Assembly: GCA_002704665.1 (NCBI GenBank)
Contig: PAHB01000045.1
Span: 1 to 14,846, forward strand
DNA length: 14,846 nt
Source: Pseudomonadota bacterium
GTDB taxonomy: Bacteria > Pseudomonadota > Gammaproteobacteria > Burkholderiales > Eutrophovitaceae
Direction of reading: 5' to 3'
Under the pieces are notes generated by a model, which worked only from the letters and a program-made list of their open reading frames with translations, was not told the DNA's origin and searched no databases. Each line of letters begins with the position of its first letter. Within the stretch, counting starts at the first letter, position 1. Below, piece after piece: positions 1 through 7,816 of this stretch. The position numbers and the translations under genes were made by a program.

Positions 1-1546
1 CAGCCGCAAACAATGCATCCGCACAAGCTATAAAATCAGTAAACGAATTTTTCTTCTTTAAAAGACTTCCTTGTTCGTGCCATTTTTTTCCAAACTCGCC
101 CCCTCCCCTAATATGCGCGGTCCCAAAAATTAAACCTCTATCTAATAGGGATAGTCTTGGAACACTAAAATACGCATCATTTGAATACCCATAAGCCCCG
201 TATCCATTTAACAAAAAGGCCTGAGGATGAGCTTGCTTTAGATCACTTCGATATACCATTGAAATCGGTATCAAGGTTCCATCGTTTGCTTTAGCCTTGA
301 TGATATCCACAGTATACTGTTTGGGACTATAATCACGCCCAACGGCTCTACGTTTCAAAATAGTTGATTCACTTTTACCTAAACAATATTCGAAAGTAGT
401 TTCCGGAGTAACATAAGACTCATATTCATACCTGTAGCAATCAGTTGTGAAGTTAAAGTTTTTACTTGCACCAACCGTTCGCGCCATCTCCTTTAAATGA
501 ATCTCCCTCGCATTACCAGTCCTAAGATCTAGCAAGCGCAGCCGAGGAAATCCATTCTTCCTCTCGTGAAGTACAATAAAATCAGCAAATACCTCAATAT
601 TATCTAACATCACACTTTTTCGATGAGGCAACATTTGACACCAGTCTTTTTTTTCAGCCGCTGTGCGGGTTTTTATCAGTCTAAAATTTTTACCTTTATC
701 ATTTGTCAAAATATAGAAATAATCTTTTCCATGATCCATGTAGTATTTGATGTTTTTTTTTCTAGGTCGGAACAAGCTGCACTTTCCATAAGGATAGTCA
801 GCCCGAAGAAATCGAACCTCACTAGAGCTCGAGCTCGAGCTCGTAATAAAGACATATTCGTGACTCCGAGAAAGCTCAACATACACCGAAAACCTCTTAT
901 TTTTCTCCTCGTAGATTAATTTTTCACTGCTTCTTTCACTAAGAACTCTGCTCCAAACTTTATGAGCACGTTTTGCTTGATCCTCCGTAACATAAAAAAT
1001 AGTTTTATTATCAGCAGACCAAGCAAAACTTCTTACACATGGAATCTTTTCGATAAAGTTTTTACCGGTAACAAGATTTTTAAAAAATAAGGTATATTCC
1101 CGGAAACCGTCAATATCCGTCGTATAAGCTAAAAATCGTGAATCCGGGCTGGGATCCATAAGTCCGAGGCTAAAAAATTTTTTTCCAGATGCCAAAGCAT
1201 TACAATCAAGAATTGTTTCTTCTTTAGCTAAGTTTGAATTTAATTTTCTGCAATATACCCGATACTGCTTCCCTTTCTCCGTGCGCGAGTAATACATGTA
1301 TTTACCCCTTTGATAAGGAATCTCCATGTCACTTTCTTTTATTCTCGACAATATTTCAGAGTACAATTTTTTTTGCAACCCTTCGCTGGGAGCCATCATC
1401 TTGTGGGTATAGTCGTTTTCCGCTCGTAAATAATTCTTTACATTCCTCGACTTCTTCTCTCGCATCCAAGAGTAATAATCAGACAGGGTATATCCATGGT
1501 GCTCTCTAGCACTTCTTGTCCGCCGCGCTATGGGGGGATAGTGCAT
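1..1546 (-). CDS. ptrB: oligopeptidase B (protease II), N-terminal part, cut by window edge
   Basis: Cytosolic S9A serine peptidase that cleaves short peptides after Arg/Lys. The minus-strand frame stays open from ATG 1546 to the left edge, giving 515 codons; family members have about 690. Seen in order: N-terminal HHGYTLSDYYSWMRE, the propeller region (including LDCNALASGKKFFSLG and WSADNKTIFYVTED), then the start of the hydrolase domain with LLNGYGAYGY, AHIRGGGEFGKKWHEQG and KKKNSFTDFIACADAL. The last segment lies just before the nucleophile loop, so the catalytic Ser, Asp and His are all off the window and activity cannot be judged. ATG 1546 is the most likely start; an in-frame TTG at 1579 would add 11 residues, and neither has a clear Shine-Dalgarno. 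A run of seven serines (plus positions 821-841) lies between propeller strands. The gene diverges from the DUF3460 gene. Confidence 0.95.
   Translation of the reverse strand, partial: MHYPPIARRTRSAREHHGYTLSDYYSWMREKKSRNVKNYLRAENDYTHKMMAPSEGLQKKLYSEILSRIKESDMEIPYQRGKYMYYSRTEKGKQYRVYCRKLNSNLAKEETILDCNALASGKKFFSLGLMDPSPDSRFLAYTTDIDGFREYTLFFKNLVTGKNFIEKIPCVRSFAWSADNKTIFYVTEDQAKRAHKVWSRVLSERSSEKLIYEEKNKRFSVYVELSRSHEYVFITSSSSSSSEVRFLRADYPYGKCSLFRPRKKNIKYYMDHGKDYFYILTNDKGKNFRLIKTRTAAEKKDWCQMLPHRKSVMLDNIEVFADFIVLHERKNGFPRLRLLDLRTGNAREIHLKEMARTVGASKNFNFTTDCYRYEYESYVTPETTFEYCLGKSESTILKRRAVGRDYSPKQYTVDIIKAKANDGTLIPISMVYRSDLKQAHPQAFLLNGYGAYGYSNDAYFSVPRLSLLDRGLIFGTAHIRGGGEFGKKWHEQGSLLKKKNSFTDFIACADALFAA
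825..842. repeat. three tandem copies of GAGCTC coding for a serine run
   Basis: Three perfect copies of the palindromic hexamer GAGCTC lie inside the oligopeptidase B gene. Read on the minus strand they give alternating AGC and TCG codons, which with the adjoining TCT and AGT encode seven serines between FIT and EVRF in the propeller domain. This is a simple-sequence repeat in frame with the gene, not an insertion element. Confidence 0.9.
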
Positions 1547-1640
1547 CGTCGATTTTATTTTTTTTTCTTTATCGGACAATTTTTTGTTAATACTTGCTAC
1601 AATATCAAAGATTATAGAGTTTAATATATTATTAAAGAAT

Positions 1641-1823
1641 ATGGCTAAAAATTATACTTCTGATACAACAAACTTTTTGAGAGATTTTTTAACCAAAAAT
1701 CCTGAAGTAAAAATGGAACAAATAAAAGCCAGATCGGCATGGTGGGACAAAAATCAAGATTTCGAAGAACAAGAGAAAATTAAAAGTCAAAAAATTCCCA
1801 AAAAACCGTACGAATACTACTAA
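1641..1823 (+). CDS. DUF3460 family small protein
   Basis: A 60-residue protein of unknown function starting MAKNYTSDTTNFLRDFL. It matches the DUF3460 pattern: an N-terminal Y-x-S-D-x-T-x-F-L segment, then a Pro-Glu-x-x-x-x-Q stretch, then R-x-x-W-W-D-K near residue 37, and a charged tail ending in YEYY. There is no signal peptide or membrane segment, so it is probably cytosolic. I chose ATG 1641 because it gives the family's usual length and N-terminus; an upstream in-frame TTG at 1584 would add a leader the family does not have. The site has only a weak AAAG ahead of it. The family is, to my knowledge, mostly betaproteobacterial, which makes it a taxonomic hint. It diverges from oligopeptidase B and ends 10 bases from the convergent permease gene. 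Confidence 0.85.
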   Translation: MAKNYTSDTTNFLRDFLTKNPEVKMEQIKARSAWWDKNQDFEEQEKIKSQKIPKKPYEYY

Positions 1824-1833
1824 AATCGGCTAA

Positions 1834-3606
1834 CTATAAAGGCCAAAAAAACAGTATTGAAGGCACGCTTACTCCTATTATTAACAATTCCAGCGGCAAT
1901 CCAATTCGCCAGTAATCTGAAAAACCATATCCACCTGGTCCCATAATCAAAGTATTGTTTTTGTGCCCAATTGGGGTAAGAAACGCACACGAAGCAGCTA
2001 TGGCAACTGCCATTAAGAACGGATCTGCACTTACGCCCAATCGATCAGCGATCTCTACTCCTATAGGCGCCGCTATGAGTGCTGTTGCTGTGTTATTCAA
2101 TACATCGGAGAGCGTCATTGTCACAACCATAAGAGCAGTCAAAACCATCCAAGCTGGCCATTGGTGCGCAATATCCATTACACCATCAACAATAAGCGCT
2201 GTACTTCCAGTTTCCGTCATGGCCAATCCAAGCGGAATCATTGATCCAAGTAATATAATGACAGACCATTCAACTGAATCATAAATCTCCGAGGTATTTA
2301 TCAATTTGGTCACAGCATAAATAACAACTACAATAGCTAATCCAATGGGAAGTTGAACTACCCCCACACTTGCTAACACTATTGCCAGTCCAAACACGCC
2401 GACCCCGAAAGATAATTTATTTCCTTGGGTAACAGTCAAACCACGATCGATCATCGCCCAACACCCCAGCCAATTTACGATATTATTTTCCTCTTTTTCC
2501 GGAACTAAAAGAAGTAGCAGGTCTCCGGGTTTTATTGTAACTTTCCTCACTTTTTTACTTATCTTTCGACCTTTTCTTGAAATACCTAACAAAATTGCAC
2601 CCTTCCTCCAAAAGAGTCCTATAGATTGTGCCGTTCTTCCAGCTATTCGCGAATCGACTGGGACTACGGCTTCACACAAAGTCAAACTTTCGATTTCATC
2701 AGCGATTTTCTGCCTTTCACCATCCGAAAAATCCAAAGATAAAGCGGTTCTGAATTCATCGAGAGAATCTGGCGTTGAGTCAAGCAATAATGTATCTCCT
2801 TTCATAAGGAGCGTTGTATTTGGCCAACTATGAAACAACTTTCCCCTCACAAAACCACGAATATAAACATCAGAGTTAATTGCCTCCTTCTGAAGATCAT
2901 CCATTGTTTTACCAATTAACTTTGAGATCTCAGGGATTGTCAGCTCTGAGTGATATCTGGTTTTCGCCAGGAGCTCTGCTCCGGCATCTAATGTGTTAGA
3001 TTTTGGAATTAAACGCCATCCGACAATTGATATAAACAACAACCCCGCAGAAGCAGCAATTAAACCTACATAAGAAAAATCAAACATGCTATACGGTTGT
3101 CCCAAGTACTCTTCCCTAACAGTCGATACAATTATATTTGGCGGGGTCCCTATCATGGTAACCATTCCACCTAGAATCGTGGCAAAAGATAGTGGCATTA
3201 GACTATCTCTTGGTGACCATTTTGATTTACGGGCATTTTGTACATCAGCCGGCATTAACAACGCTAGTGTTGCAACATTATTCATAAAAGCTGAAAGAAT
3301 TGCACCAATACTACCGCTTAAAGTGATATGAGTCCGCAGGGACCTTTCTGATTTGAATATATTTTTAGAAATGTGAAAAATTGCTCCGGAATTGACCAAT
3401 CCAGTCGATACAACTAACACTAATGCAACGATAACTGTCGCTGGATGCCCAAAACCAGAAAAGGCAGCATCCACGGGGACAAGACCGCCCAAAACAGCCA
3501 AAACTAAAGCTGAAAACGCAACTATGTCATAGCGCAATCGACCCCAAATAAAAAAAGCAAAAACGGAGCCCAAAATACAAAATAATAAAAATTGTTCGCT
3601 ATTCAC
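1834..3606 (-). CDS. SLC13 (divalent anion/sodium symporter) family permease with two RCK_C domains
   Basis: Inner-membrane permease of 590 residues, with full-length architecture for the SLC13/DASS group that carries a cytosolic insert. Residues 1-200 form the first membrane half, with SAFMNN at 105-110 and IGTPPN at 152-157. Residues about 215-288 and 305-378 are two TrkA-C/RCK_C-like domains, soluble and rich in beta strands (VTIKPGDLLLLLVP at 356-369). Residues about 395-590 form the second membrane half, with SDVLNNTATAL at 500-510 and TPIGHKNNTLIMGPGGY at 544-560. The two Asn-Asn hairpin motifs and the two Pro/Thr loops are the expected internal pseudo-repeat. Substrate cannot be read from sequence: dicarboxylates, sulfate and other anions are all known for the group, and the RCK_C domains suggest ligand gating. 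The start is GTG 3606 with no obvious Shine-Dalgarno, so the exact N-terminus is less certain. Confidence 0.9.
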   Translation of the reverse strand: MNSEQFLLFCILGSVFAFFIWGRLRYDIVAFSALVLAVLGGLVPVDAAFSGFGHPATVIVALVLVVSTGLVNSGAIFHISKNIFKSERSLRTHITLSGSIGAILSAFMNNVATLALLMPADVQNARKSKWSPRDSLMPLSFATILGGMVTMIGTPPNIIVSTVREEYLGQPYSMFDFSYVGLIAASAGLLFISIVGWRLIPKSNTLDAGAELLAKTRYHSELTIPEISKLIGKTMDDLQKEAINSDVYIRGFVRGKLFHSWPNTTLLMKGDTLLLDSTPDSLDEFRTALSLDFSDGERQKIADEIESLTLCEAVVPVDSRIAGRTAQSIGLFWRKGAILLGISRKGRKISKKVRKVTIKPGDLLLLLVPEKEENNIVNWLGCWAMIDRGLTVTQGNKLSFGVGVFGLAIVLASVGVVQLPIGLAIVVVIYAVTKLINTSEIYDSVEWSVIILLGSMIPLGLAMTETGSTALIVDGVMDIAHQWPAWMVLTALMVVTMTLSDVLNNTATALIAAPIGVEIADRLGVSADPFLMAVAIAASCAFLTPIGHKNNTLIMGPGGYGFSDYWRIGLPLELLIIGVSVPSILFFWPL

Positions 3607-3659
3607 AAATTATTTTCGATAAAAACAAAAACATTTCTCTAAGAATCCTGCTAAACCCT

Positions 3660-3665
3660 TATAAT
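3660..3665 (+). promoter_or_regulatory. possible -10 box for the monooxygenase/MFS unit
   Basis: A perfect TATAAT lies 44 bases before the monooxygenase ATG in the 102-base divergent spacer shared with the SLC13 permease gene. No good -35 hexamer lies 16-18 bases upstream, so this is only a candidate. Confidence 0.25.
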
Positions 3666-3708
3666 ACATTTAAGATAATGTCATTAAAACCTCAGTGCCT
3701 TTAAAAAA

Positions 3709-4695
3709 ATGCGTATTTCAGTACTTGACCAATCACCTGTGCTCGAAGACTCTTCACCGGCGCATGCCATAAAAGCTACGATTGAACTGGCTGTTGCTGC
3801 TGAGCAACTTGGTTATAATAGGTTTTGGTTAGCAGAGCACCACAATATGCGTGGATTAGCAAATCCTTGTCCAGAGATTTTATTGTCTGCGATTGGTCAT
3901 CACACCAAAAAAATCCGTATCGGAACCGGTGGCGTATTGCTGCCATACTATAGTCCGTTAAAGGTAGCTGAAACTTTCAATATGCTAGAGACATTGTTTC
4001 CTAAAAGGGTCGATCTTGGAATTGGAAGAGCACCCGGAGGAGATAAACTAACTGCGAATGCACTCAATCCTAACGCATTCAACGACGCGAATGCTTTTCC
4101 AAATCAAGTAGTCGAAACCTTACAGTGGCTTGATGGATCAACTCCCAAACAACATCCGTTTGGAGAAATTAAAGCTATGCCGACCACTGCGACCTCTCCA
4201 GAGGTTTGGCTACTGGGCTCATCGGATTACAGTAGCACACTCGCTTCGCATCTTGGTCTACCTTTTGCCTTTGCACATTTTATTTCGGCAGAGGGTGGGG
4301 AAGAAGCCAGTAAGCTATACAGACAAAATTATACCAAAACTGGTAATAAACCATATAACATGGTGTGCGTTTCGGCTATATGTGCAAAAACTGAAAAAGA
4401 AGCTGAGATTCTGGCAGGACCTTTGGATCACAGAAGACTTCAGATGGCAACCGGTATTGAAACCACCTTGCAAACCACAGCAAAAGCCAAACTGAATGAG
4501 TACACTGATCACGAAAAACACATCATTGAAAGGAATCGAGAAAGAAGCATAATCGGAACCCCTGCTTCAGTAAAAGAGGATTTAGTCGAATTGGGGGAAG
4601 CTTTTAACGCCGATGAATTAATGATTCTTACCATGACCGGCGATTATGAAAGTCGTTTAACCTCATACGAATTAATAGCAAAGACGTTTAATTAA
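3709..4695 (+). CDS. LLM-class (luciferase-like) flavin-dependent oxidoreductase
   Basis: A 328-residue cytosolic flavoenzyme of the bacterial luciferase-like TIM-barrel family, closest in pattern to the single-component YhbW/MsnO8 group. Seen: N-terminal strand MRISVLDQSP, FWLAEHHNMRGLANP near residue 39, IGTGGVLLPYYSP at 71-83, and VDLGIGRAPGGD at 101-112, which are the usual FMN-site segments. The C-terminal GTPASVKEDL followed by DELMILTMTGDYESRLTSYELIA is also typical. Such enzymes use reduced FMN and oxygen, or F420 in other branches, on varied organic substrates; the substrate here is unknown. The MFS gene starts 15 bases downstream, so the two are probably co-transcribed. There is no evident Shine-Dalgarno before ATG 3709; the start fits the family N-terminus exactly. 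Confidence 0.9.
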   Translation: MRISVLDQSPVLEDSSPAHAIKATIELAVAAEQLGYNRFWLAEHHNMRGLANPCPEILLSAIGHHTKKIRIGTGGVLLPYYSPLKVAETFNMLETLFPKRVDLGIGRAPGGDKLTANALNPNAFNDANAFPNQVVETLQWLDGSTPKQHPFGEIKAMPTTATSPEVWLLGSSDYSSTLASHLGLPFAFAHFISAEGGEEASKLYRQNYTKTGNKPYNMVCVSAICAKTEKEAEILAGPLDHRRLQMATGIETTLQTTAKAKLNEYTDHEKHIIERNRERSIIGTPASVKEDLVELGEAFNADELMILTMTGDYESRLTSYELIAKTFN

Positions 4696-4710
4696 AAAAT
4701 CCATATCACA

Positions 4711-5919
4711 ATGACCAGACCTAAAGGGTCGAGGCAAACTCAGGAGTCTCTGGCCATCCTCTTTCTCACTTTCGTGCAAATAATGCATATAGTTGATGCA
4801 ATGCTAATAATGCCCCTTGGACCACAATTTATGCGAATTTGGGCTATTACTCCAACGCAATTTGGCCTGATGGTTTCAGCCTATACATCATGCGCTGCGA
4901 TAAGTGCCCTTTCCTGTGCTTTATTTATCAATAGATATGGCCGGAGATCCAGTCTAATTTTTCTCTATGTCGGATTTACAGTATCACTGATATTTTGTTT
5001 GATGGCCCATGATTACACTTCTCTTCTTTTCGCAAGGGGATTAGCAGGTCTTTTCGGGGGAGTTATAAACGCCGTAGTTTTTGCTATTGTTGCTGATTTA
5101 ATACCGGAAACCAGAAGAGGGACGGCCTTGGGAAAGGTGGGAATCGCGTTTCCAATATCATCAGTCGCAGGGGTACCTATCGGGCTTTTCTTGGCAAACC
5201 AATATGATTGGCATGCTCCTTACTTAATACTACTATTCCTATCAATTATTGGAGGCACTTTCATATTCACTTGCATTCCATCATTAGGAGAACATGTTAA
5301 AAAAGCCCGTGAAGAAAAAATTTTCAAACAAAGCCTTTTAATACTTCGAGAAAAGAATCACAGAAGAGCTCTGATGCTTATTGGTATTCTATTTTTGGGA
5401 GGCTTCTCTGTTATCCCATTCATCTCGCCTTACATGGTCGCTAATGTAGGCCTTAGTGAAACTGATTTACCGCTTATATATTTATTTGGGGGTCTAGCAA
5501 CGCTCTTCACGTCACGTTATATTGGCAAGTTATCAGACCGATACGGAAAATCCAAGATGTTCACCATAATTGCTATGATTTCTGTTATTCCTGTTATAGC
5601 CTTAACAAACCTCCCTGAAGCGCCGGTCTGGGTTGCCATTACAACTTCGACATTTTTTATGATATTTGTCTCTGGCCGGTTTATACCAGCAATGGCAATT
5701 GTAAGCTCAGCTTCCTCTTCAGAGGTGCGAGGTAGCTTCATGAGTTTCAATACCGCAGCGCAACAAATTTCGATGAGCATCGCTTCTCTCACAAGCTCTT
5801 CTATTATTGGTTTTACCAGCGATGGCGCGCTTACTAATTACGGGCTAGTAGGCCTTCTGTCGGCAACTTGCGCGCTAATAGGAGTCGTAGTCGCAAACAC
5901 AGTAAACAAAACTAATTGA
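4711..5919 (+). CDS. MFS transporter (DHA1/AraJ-like)
   Basis: A 402-residue inner-membrane transporter, typical in length for a 12-helix MFS drug:proton antiporter-type protein. The first half has the motif A loop INRYGRRSSL at 73-82 and PETRRGTALGKVGIAFPISS around 132-151. The second half repeats motif A as GKLSDRYGKSKM near 272-283, and the central cytosolic loop (about 192-218) is basic. It lies 15 bases after the monooxygenase gene, so export or import of that enzyme's substrate or product is a reasonable inference, not a demonstrated one. The ligand is unknown. It ends 10 bases from the convergent pmbA gene with no hairpin between. Confidence 0.9.
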   Translation: MTRPKGSRQTQESLAILFLTFVQIMHIVDAMLIMPLGPQFMRIWAITPTQFGLMVSAYTSCAAISALSCALFINRYGRRSSLIFLYVGFTVSLIFCLMAHDYTSLLFARGLAGLFGGVINAVVFAIVADLIPETRRGTALGKVGIAFPISSVAGVPIGLFLANQYDWHAPYLILLFLSIIGGTFIFTCIPSLGEHVKKAREEKIFKQSLLILREKNHRRALMLIGILFLGGFSVIPFISPYMVANVGLSETDLPLIYLFGGLATLFTSRYIGKLSDRYGKSKMFTIIAMISVIPVIALTNLPEAPVWVAITTSTFFMIFVSGRFIPAMAIVSSASSSEVRGSFMSFNTAAQQISMSIASLTSSSIIGFTSDGALTNYGLVGLLSATCALIGVVVANTVNKTN

Positions 5920-5929
5920 TAGTGTTATG

Positions 5930-7273
5930 CTAATTTCCTGCAACAGTCATCCCATCGATAAGTAGACACCCGACTTGTCGTGAGGAACGAGCTAGCTTGT
6001 CGGTGCCAACAGCCTTAATATTCGAAAACATATCTTTTAAGTTTCCCGCGATTGTTACTTCATCAACTGGAAAGGCAAGTTCACCATTTTCAATCCAAAA
6101 ACCTGCGGCCCCTCGAGAATAATCGCCAGTTAATCCGTTTACTCCCATACCAAGCATTTCTGTAACAAGAAATCCCTTCGAAATATTACCAAGAATTTCC
6201 TCAAAAGACTCTCCTGTAGACATCATTTCCAAATTATGATCTCCACCAGCATTACCCGTTGACTCGAGGCCGAGCTTCTTTGCAGAGTAAGTGGATAGGA
6301 AATATCCTTTCACTTCTCCCTTATCAACGATTTTTCTATTTCTGGTGTGTACCCCCTCTTGATCAAACGGGGAGCTGCCAAGCGCTCCTCTCAACCTTGG
6401 CCTATCGTATATTTCTACAAAATCGGGAAAAATTTTTTTCCCAAGGCTGTCAACTAAAAAAGACTGTTTTTTATATAGGGCGCCCCCACTAATTGCAGAC
6501 ACAAAATGCCCTAGAATTGACGAAGCAACCGCGGAATCATATAGAATCGGGACTTTTTGGGTTTTTATTTTCCTTGCTCCGACTCTCTGCGCGGCCCTAA
6601 CCCCAGCTTTTTTACCAACTGCATGTGCATCCTCAAGTTGTGAAAAATTACGGGATACCGTCCACCAATGATCCCTTTGCATCTTTTCCCCACGACCAGC
6701 TACAACAGAACAACTCAGACTGTGTTGCGTGCTGGGATACCCTCCAACAAATCCCAAACTATTCGCCAACACGAAGCGTTGTCTGCTTGTTGACAGAGTC
6801 GCTCCGTCAGAGTTTTCAACTTTCTTATCAGCCAAAAATGCTGATTCTTCGCACTGTTTCGCCAGATCAAGCGAATCTCCGATACTTATATCTTGGGGGT
6901 GAAAAAGATCGAGATTCTCGACCTCTTTAGCTAGCATTGTTTCGTCCGGAAGACCAGCAAATTGATCCTCTTGCGTAAACTTAGCCACTGTGTAAGCTGC
7001 TTCAACTGCTTGAGATACTGCCGCTGGTGATAAGTCTGACGTGCTTGCGTGCCCTGTTTTTTTTCCGATATAAACCGTTATCCCCAAGTATTTATCCCTG
7101 CTAAATTCAATCGTCTCGGTCTCTCCCTTTCTAACCGACACACTTTGCCCTACGCTTTCCGACACCTCCGCGACCGCCGCTGTCGATCCAAGCCCCGTTG
7201 CGGTCTCAATCGCCTTAACGACTGTGGTTTGCAAGTTCTCGTTCTTTATTAAAAAATCGTTGGTCTCACTCAT
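5930..7273 (-). CDS. pmbA: metalloprotease-related protein PmbA/TldE
   Basis: A 447-residue cytosolic protein of the TldD/TldE family, full length. TldE pairs with TldD to form a heteromeric protease that degrades unfolded peptides and, in Escherichia coli, acts on microcin B17 and CcdA. Seen: SVRKGETETIEFSRDKYLGI near residue 47, ASTSDLSPAAV near 76, the C-terminal STGNAGGDHNLEM, and GDYSRGAAGFWIENGE with EVTIAGNL. No HExxxH zinc motif is present, as expected for the TldE rather than the TldD subunit; tldD is not in this window. ATG 7273 gives the normal family start. The gene diverges from the YjgA-like gene, an arrangement I associate with Beta- and Gammaproteobacteria. Confidence 0.95.
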   Translation of the reverse strand: MSETNDFLIKNENLQTTVVKAIETATGLGSTAAVAEVSESVGQSVSVRKGETETIEFSRDKYLGITVYIGKKTGHASTSDLSPAAVSQAVEAAYTVAKFTQEDQFAGLPDETMLAKEVENLDLFHPQDISIGDSLDLAKQCEESAFLADKKVENSDGATLSTSRQRFVLANSLGFVGGYPSTQHSLSCSVVAGRGEKMQRDHWWTVSRNFSQLEDAHAVGKKAGVRAAQRVGARKIKTQKVPILYDSAVASSILGHFVSAISGGALYKKQSFLVDSLGKKIFPDFVEIYDRPRLRGALGSSPFDQEGVHTRNRKIVDKGEVKGYFLSTYSAKKLGLESTGNAGGDHNLEMMSTGESFEEILGNISKGFLVTEMLGMGVNGLTGDYSRGAAGFWIENGELAFPVDEVTIAGNLKDMFSNIKAVGTDKLARSSRQVGCLLIDGMTVAGN

Positions 7274-7321
7274 GTCGGTGTTTCACTCAGTTTGATTTGT
7301 ATTTTTGATATCAATTATAGA

Positions 7322-7327
7322 TATAAT
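7322..7327 (+). promoter_or_regulatory. candidate -10 box for the YjgA-like gene
   Basis: A perfect TATAAT lies in the 82-base spacer between pmbA and the YjgA-like gene, about 28 bases before the ATG, leaving a short leader. The best -35 match, TTGTAT at 7297-7302, is weak and 19 bases away, so the assignment depends on the -10 alone. Confidence 0.35.
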
Positions 7328-7355
7328 ACCACTCATTTAGTTCGGAATCTTTTAT

Positions 7356-7685
7356 ATGACATATTCAGATCAGGGTAAAGAAAGTAAGACGCAGAAAAAA
7401 AAACGGGCTCTATCTGTCCGGCGTCTTAGTAATTCCTTGGTATGCCTAGCTGATAACGATTTAAAACAAATTGGGCTACCCGAAAATATATTTGACGCCA
7501 TATGTGACCTGAGAAAAATAAACAAGCATAGCGCTCAGCGGCGCCAAAAATTATTTATTTCAGGACTTCTCCGCAAAATTAACTACCATGAGATTGAGGT
7601 AAAGCTAAAAATGCTTCTTCAAAAACAAATATTACATAAAAAAGGCCTGTTAAACAGAGTTAATGAAAGCCAAATTTATAAATAA
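7356..7685 (+). CDS. short YjgA-like (DUF615) protein lacking the usual C-terminal half
   Basis: A basic 109-residue protein. It matches the N-terminal half of YjgA/DarP, a ribosome-associated factor bound to late 50S assembly intermediates. Seen: SKTQKKKRALSVRRLS near residues 10-25, LADNDLKQIGLPENIFDAI at 31-49, and the characteristic HSAQRRQKLFISGLLRKIN at 58-76. Family members are usually about 170-200 residues and continue with a helical part containing a LRDxL segment, GDxAL, and a closing NKPPK-type motif; none of that is present here. No other frame downstream of 7685 resumes it, so this is not a simple recent frameshift. It may be a lineage-specific short form or a decayed gene. A weak CGGAA lies about 9 bases before the ATG. 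The divergent position next to pmbA and the mogA downstream fit the family context. Confidence 0.8.
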   Translation: MTYSDQGKESKTQKKKRALSVRRLSNSLVCLADNDLKQIGLPENIFDAICDLRKINKHSAQRRQKLFISGLLRKINYHEIEVKLKMLLQKQILHKKGLLNRVNESQIYK

Positions 7686-7690
7686 ATATT

Positions 7691-7724
7691 TTAATTAAAG
7701 TGTTACATTGTAATTTTTAATTAA
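7691..7724. repeat. AT-only inverted repeat between the YjgA-like gene and mogA
   Basis: TTAATTAAA at 7691-7699 is complementary to TTTAATTAA at 7716-7724, with a 16-base loop. The stem would be nine A-T pairs only, just after the stop codon of the YjgA-like gene. It is too weak to call a terminator, has no GC stem base and no following T-run, and may be chance in AT-rich spacer DNA. Confidence 0.3.
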
Positions 7725-7816
7725 TAACTGGTGATCATTTCCCAAATCTTAGTTACGATTAGCAGTCATTAAAACTTAATAATCTATAGCAATTGGCCAC
7801 AATGGAAAATCTAGTA

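Noticed and set aside
825..842. GAGCTC repeat as a mobile-element end or regulator site
   Set aside because: It is in frame within a conserved gene and encodes a plain serine run, with no flanking duplication.
623..919. Plus-strand ORF of 98 codons (and a similar one at 1234-1509)
   Set aside because: Both lie antisense to oligopeptidase B and their translations show no domain pattern; they are shadows.
1..1546. Oligopeptidase B read as a pseudogene, because no complete ORF is apparent there
   Set aside because: I checked the minus-strand frame codon by codon from 1546 to the edge; it has no stop and gives continuous family sequence. It is simply cut by the window.
1584..1640. TTG-started N-terminal extension of the DUF3460 protein
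   Set aside because: It would add 19 residues absent from the family and lies in the spacer that must hold the divergent promoters.
4130..4495. 121-codon plus-strand ORF inside the monooxygenase gene
   Set aside because: It is out of frame with a clear flavoenzyme, and its product is basic and patternless.
7691..7724. Intrinsic terminator after the YjgA-like gene
   Set aside because: The stem is A-T only and lacks a downstream T-run on the plus strand; it is kept only as a weak inverted repeat.
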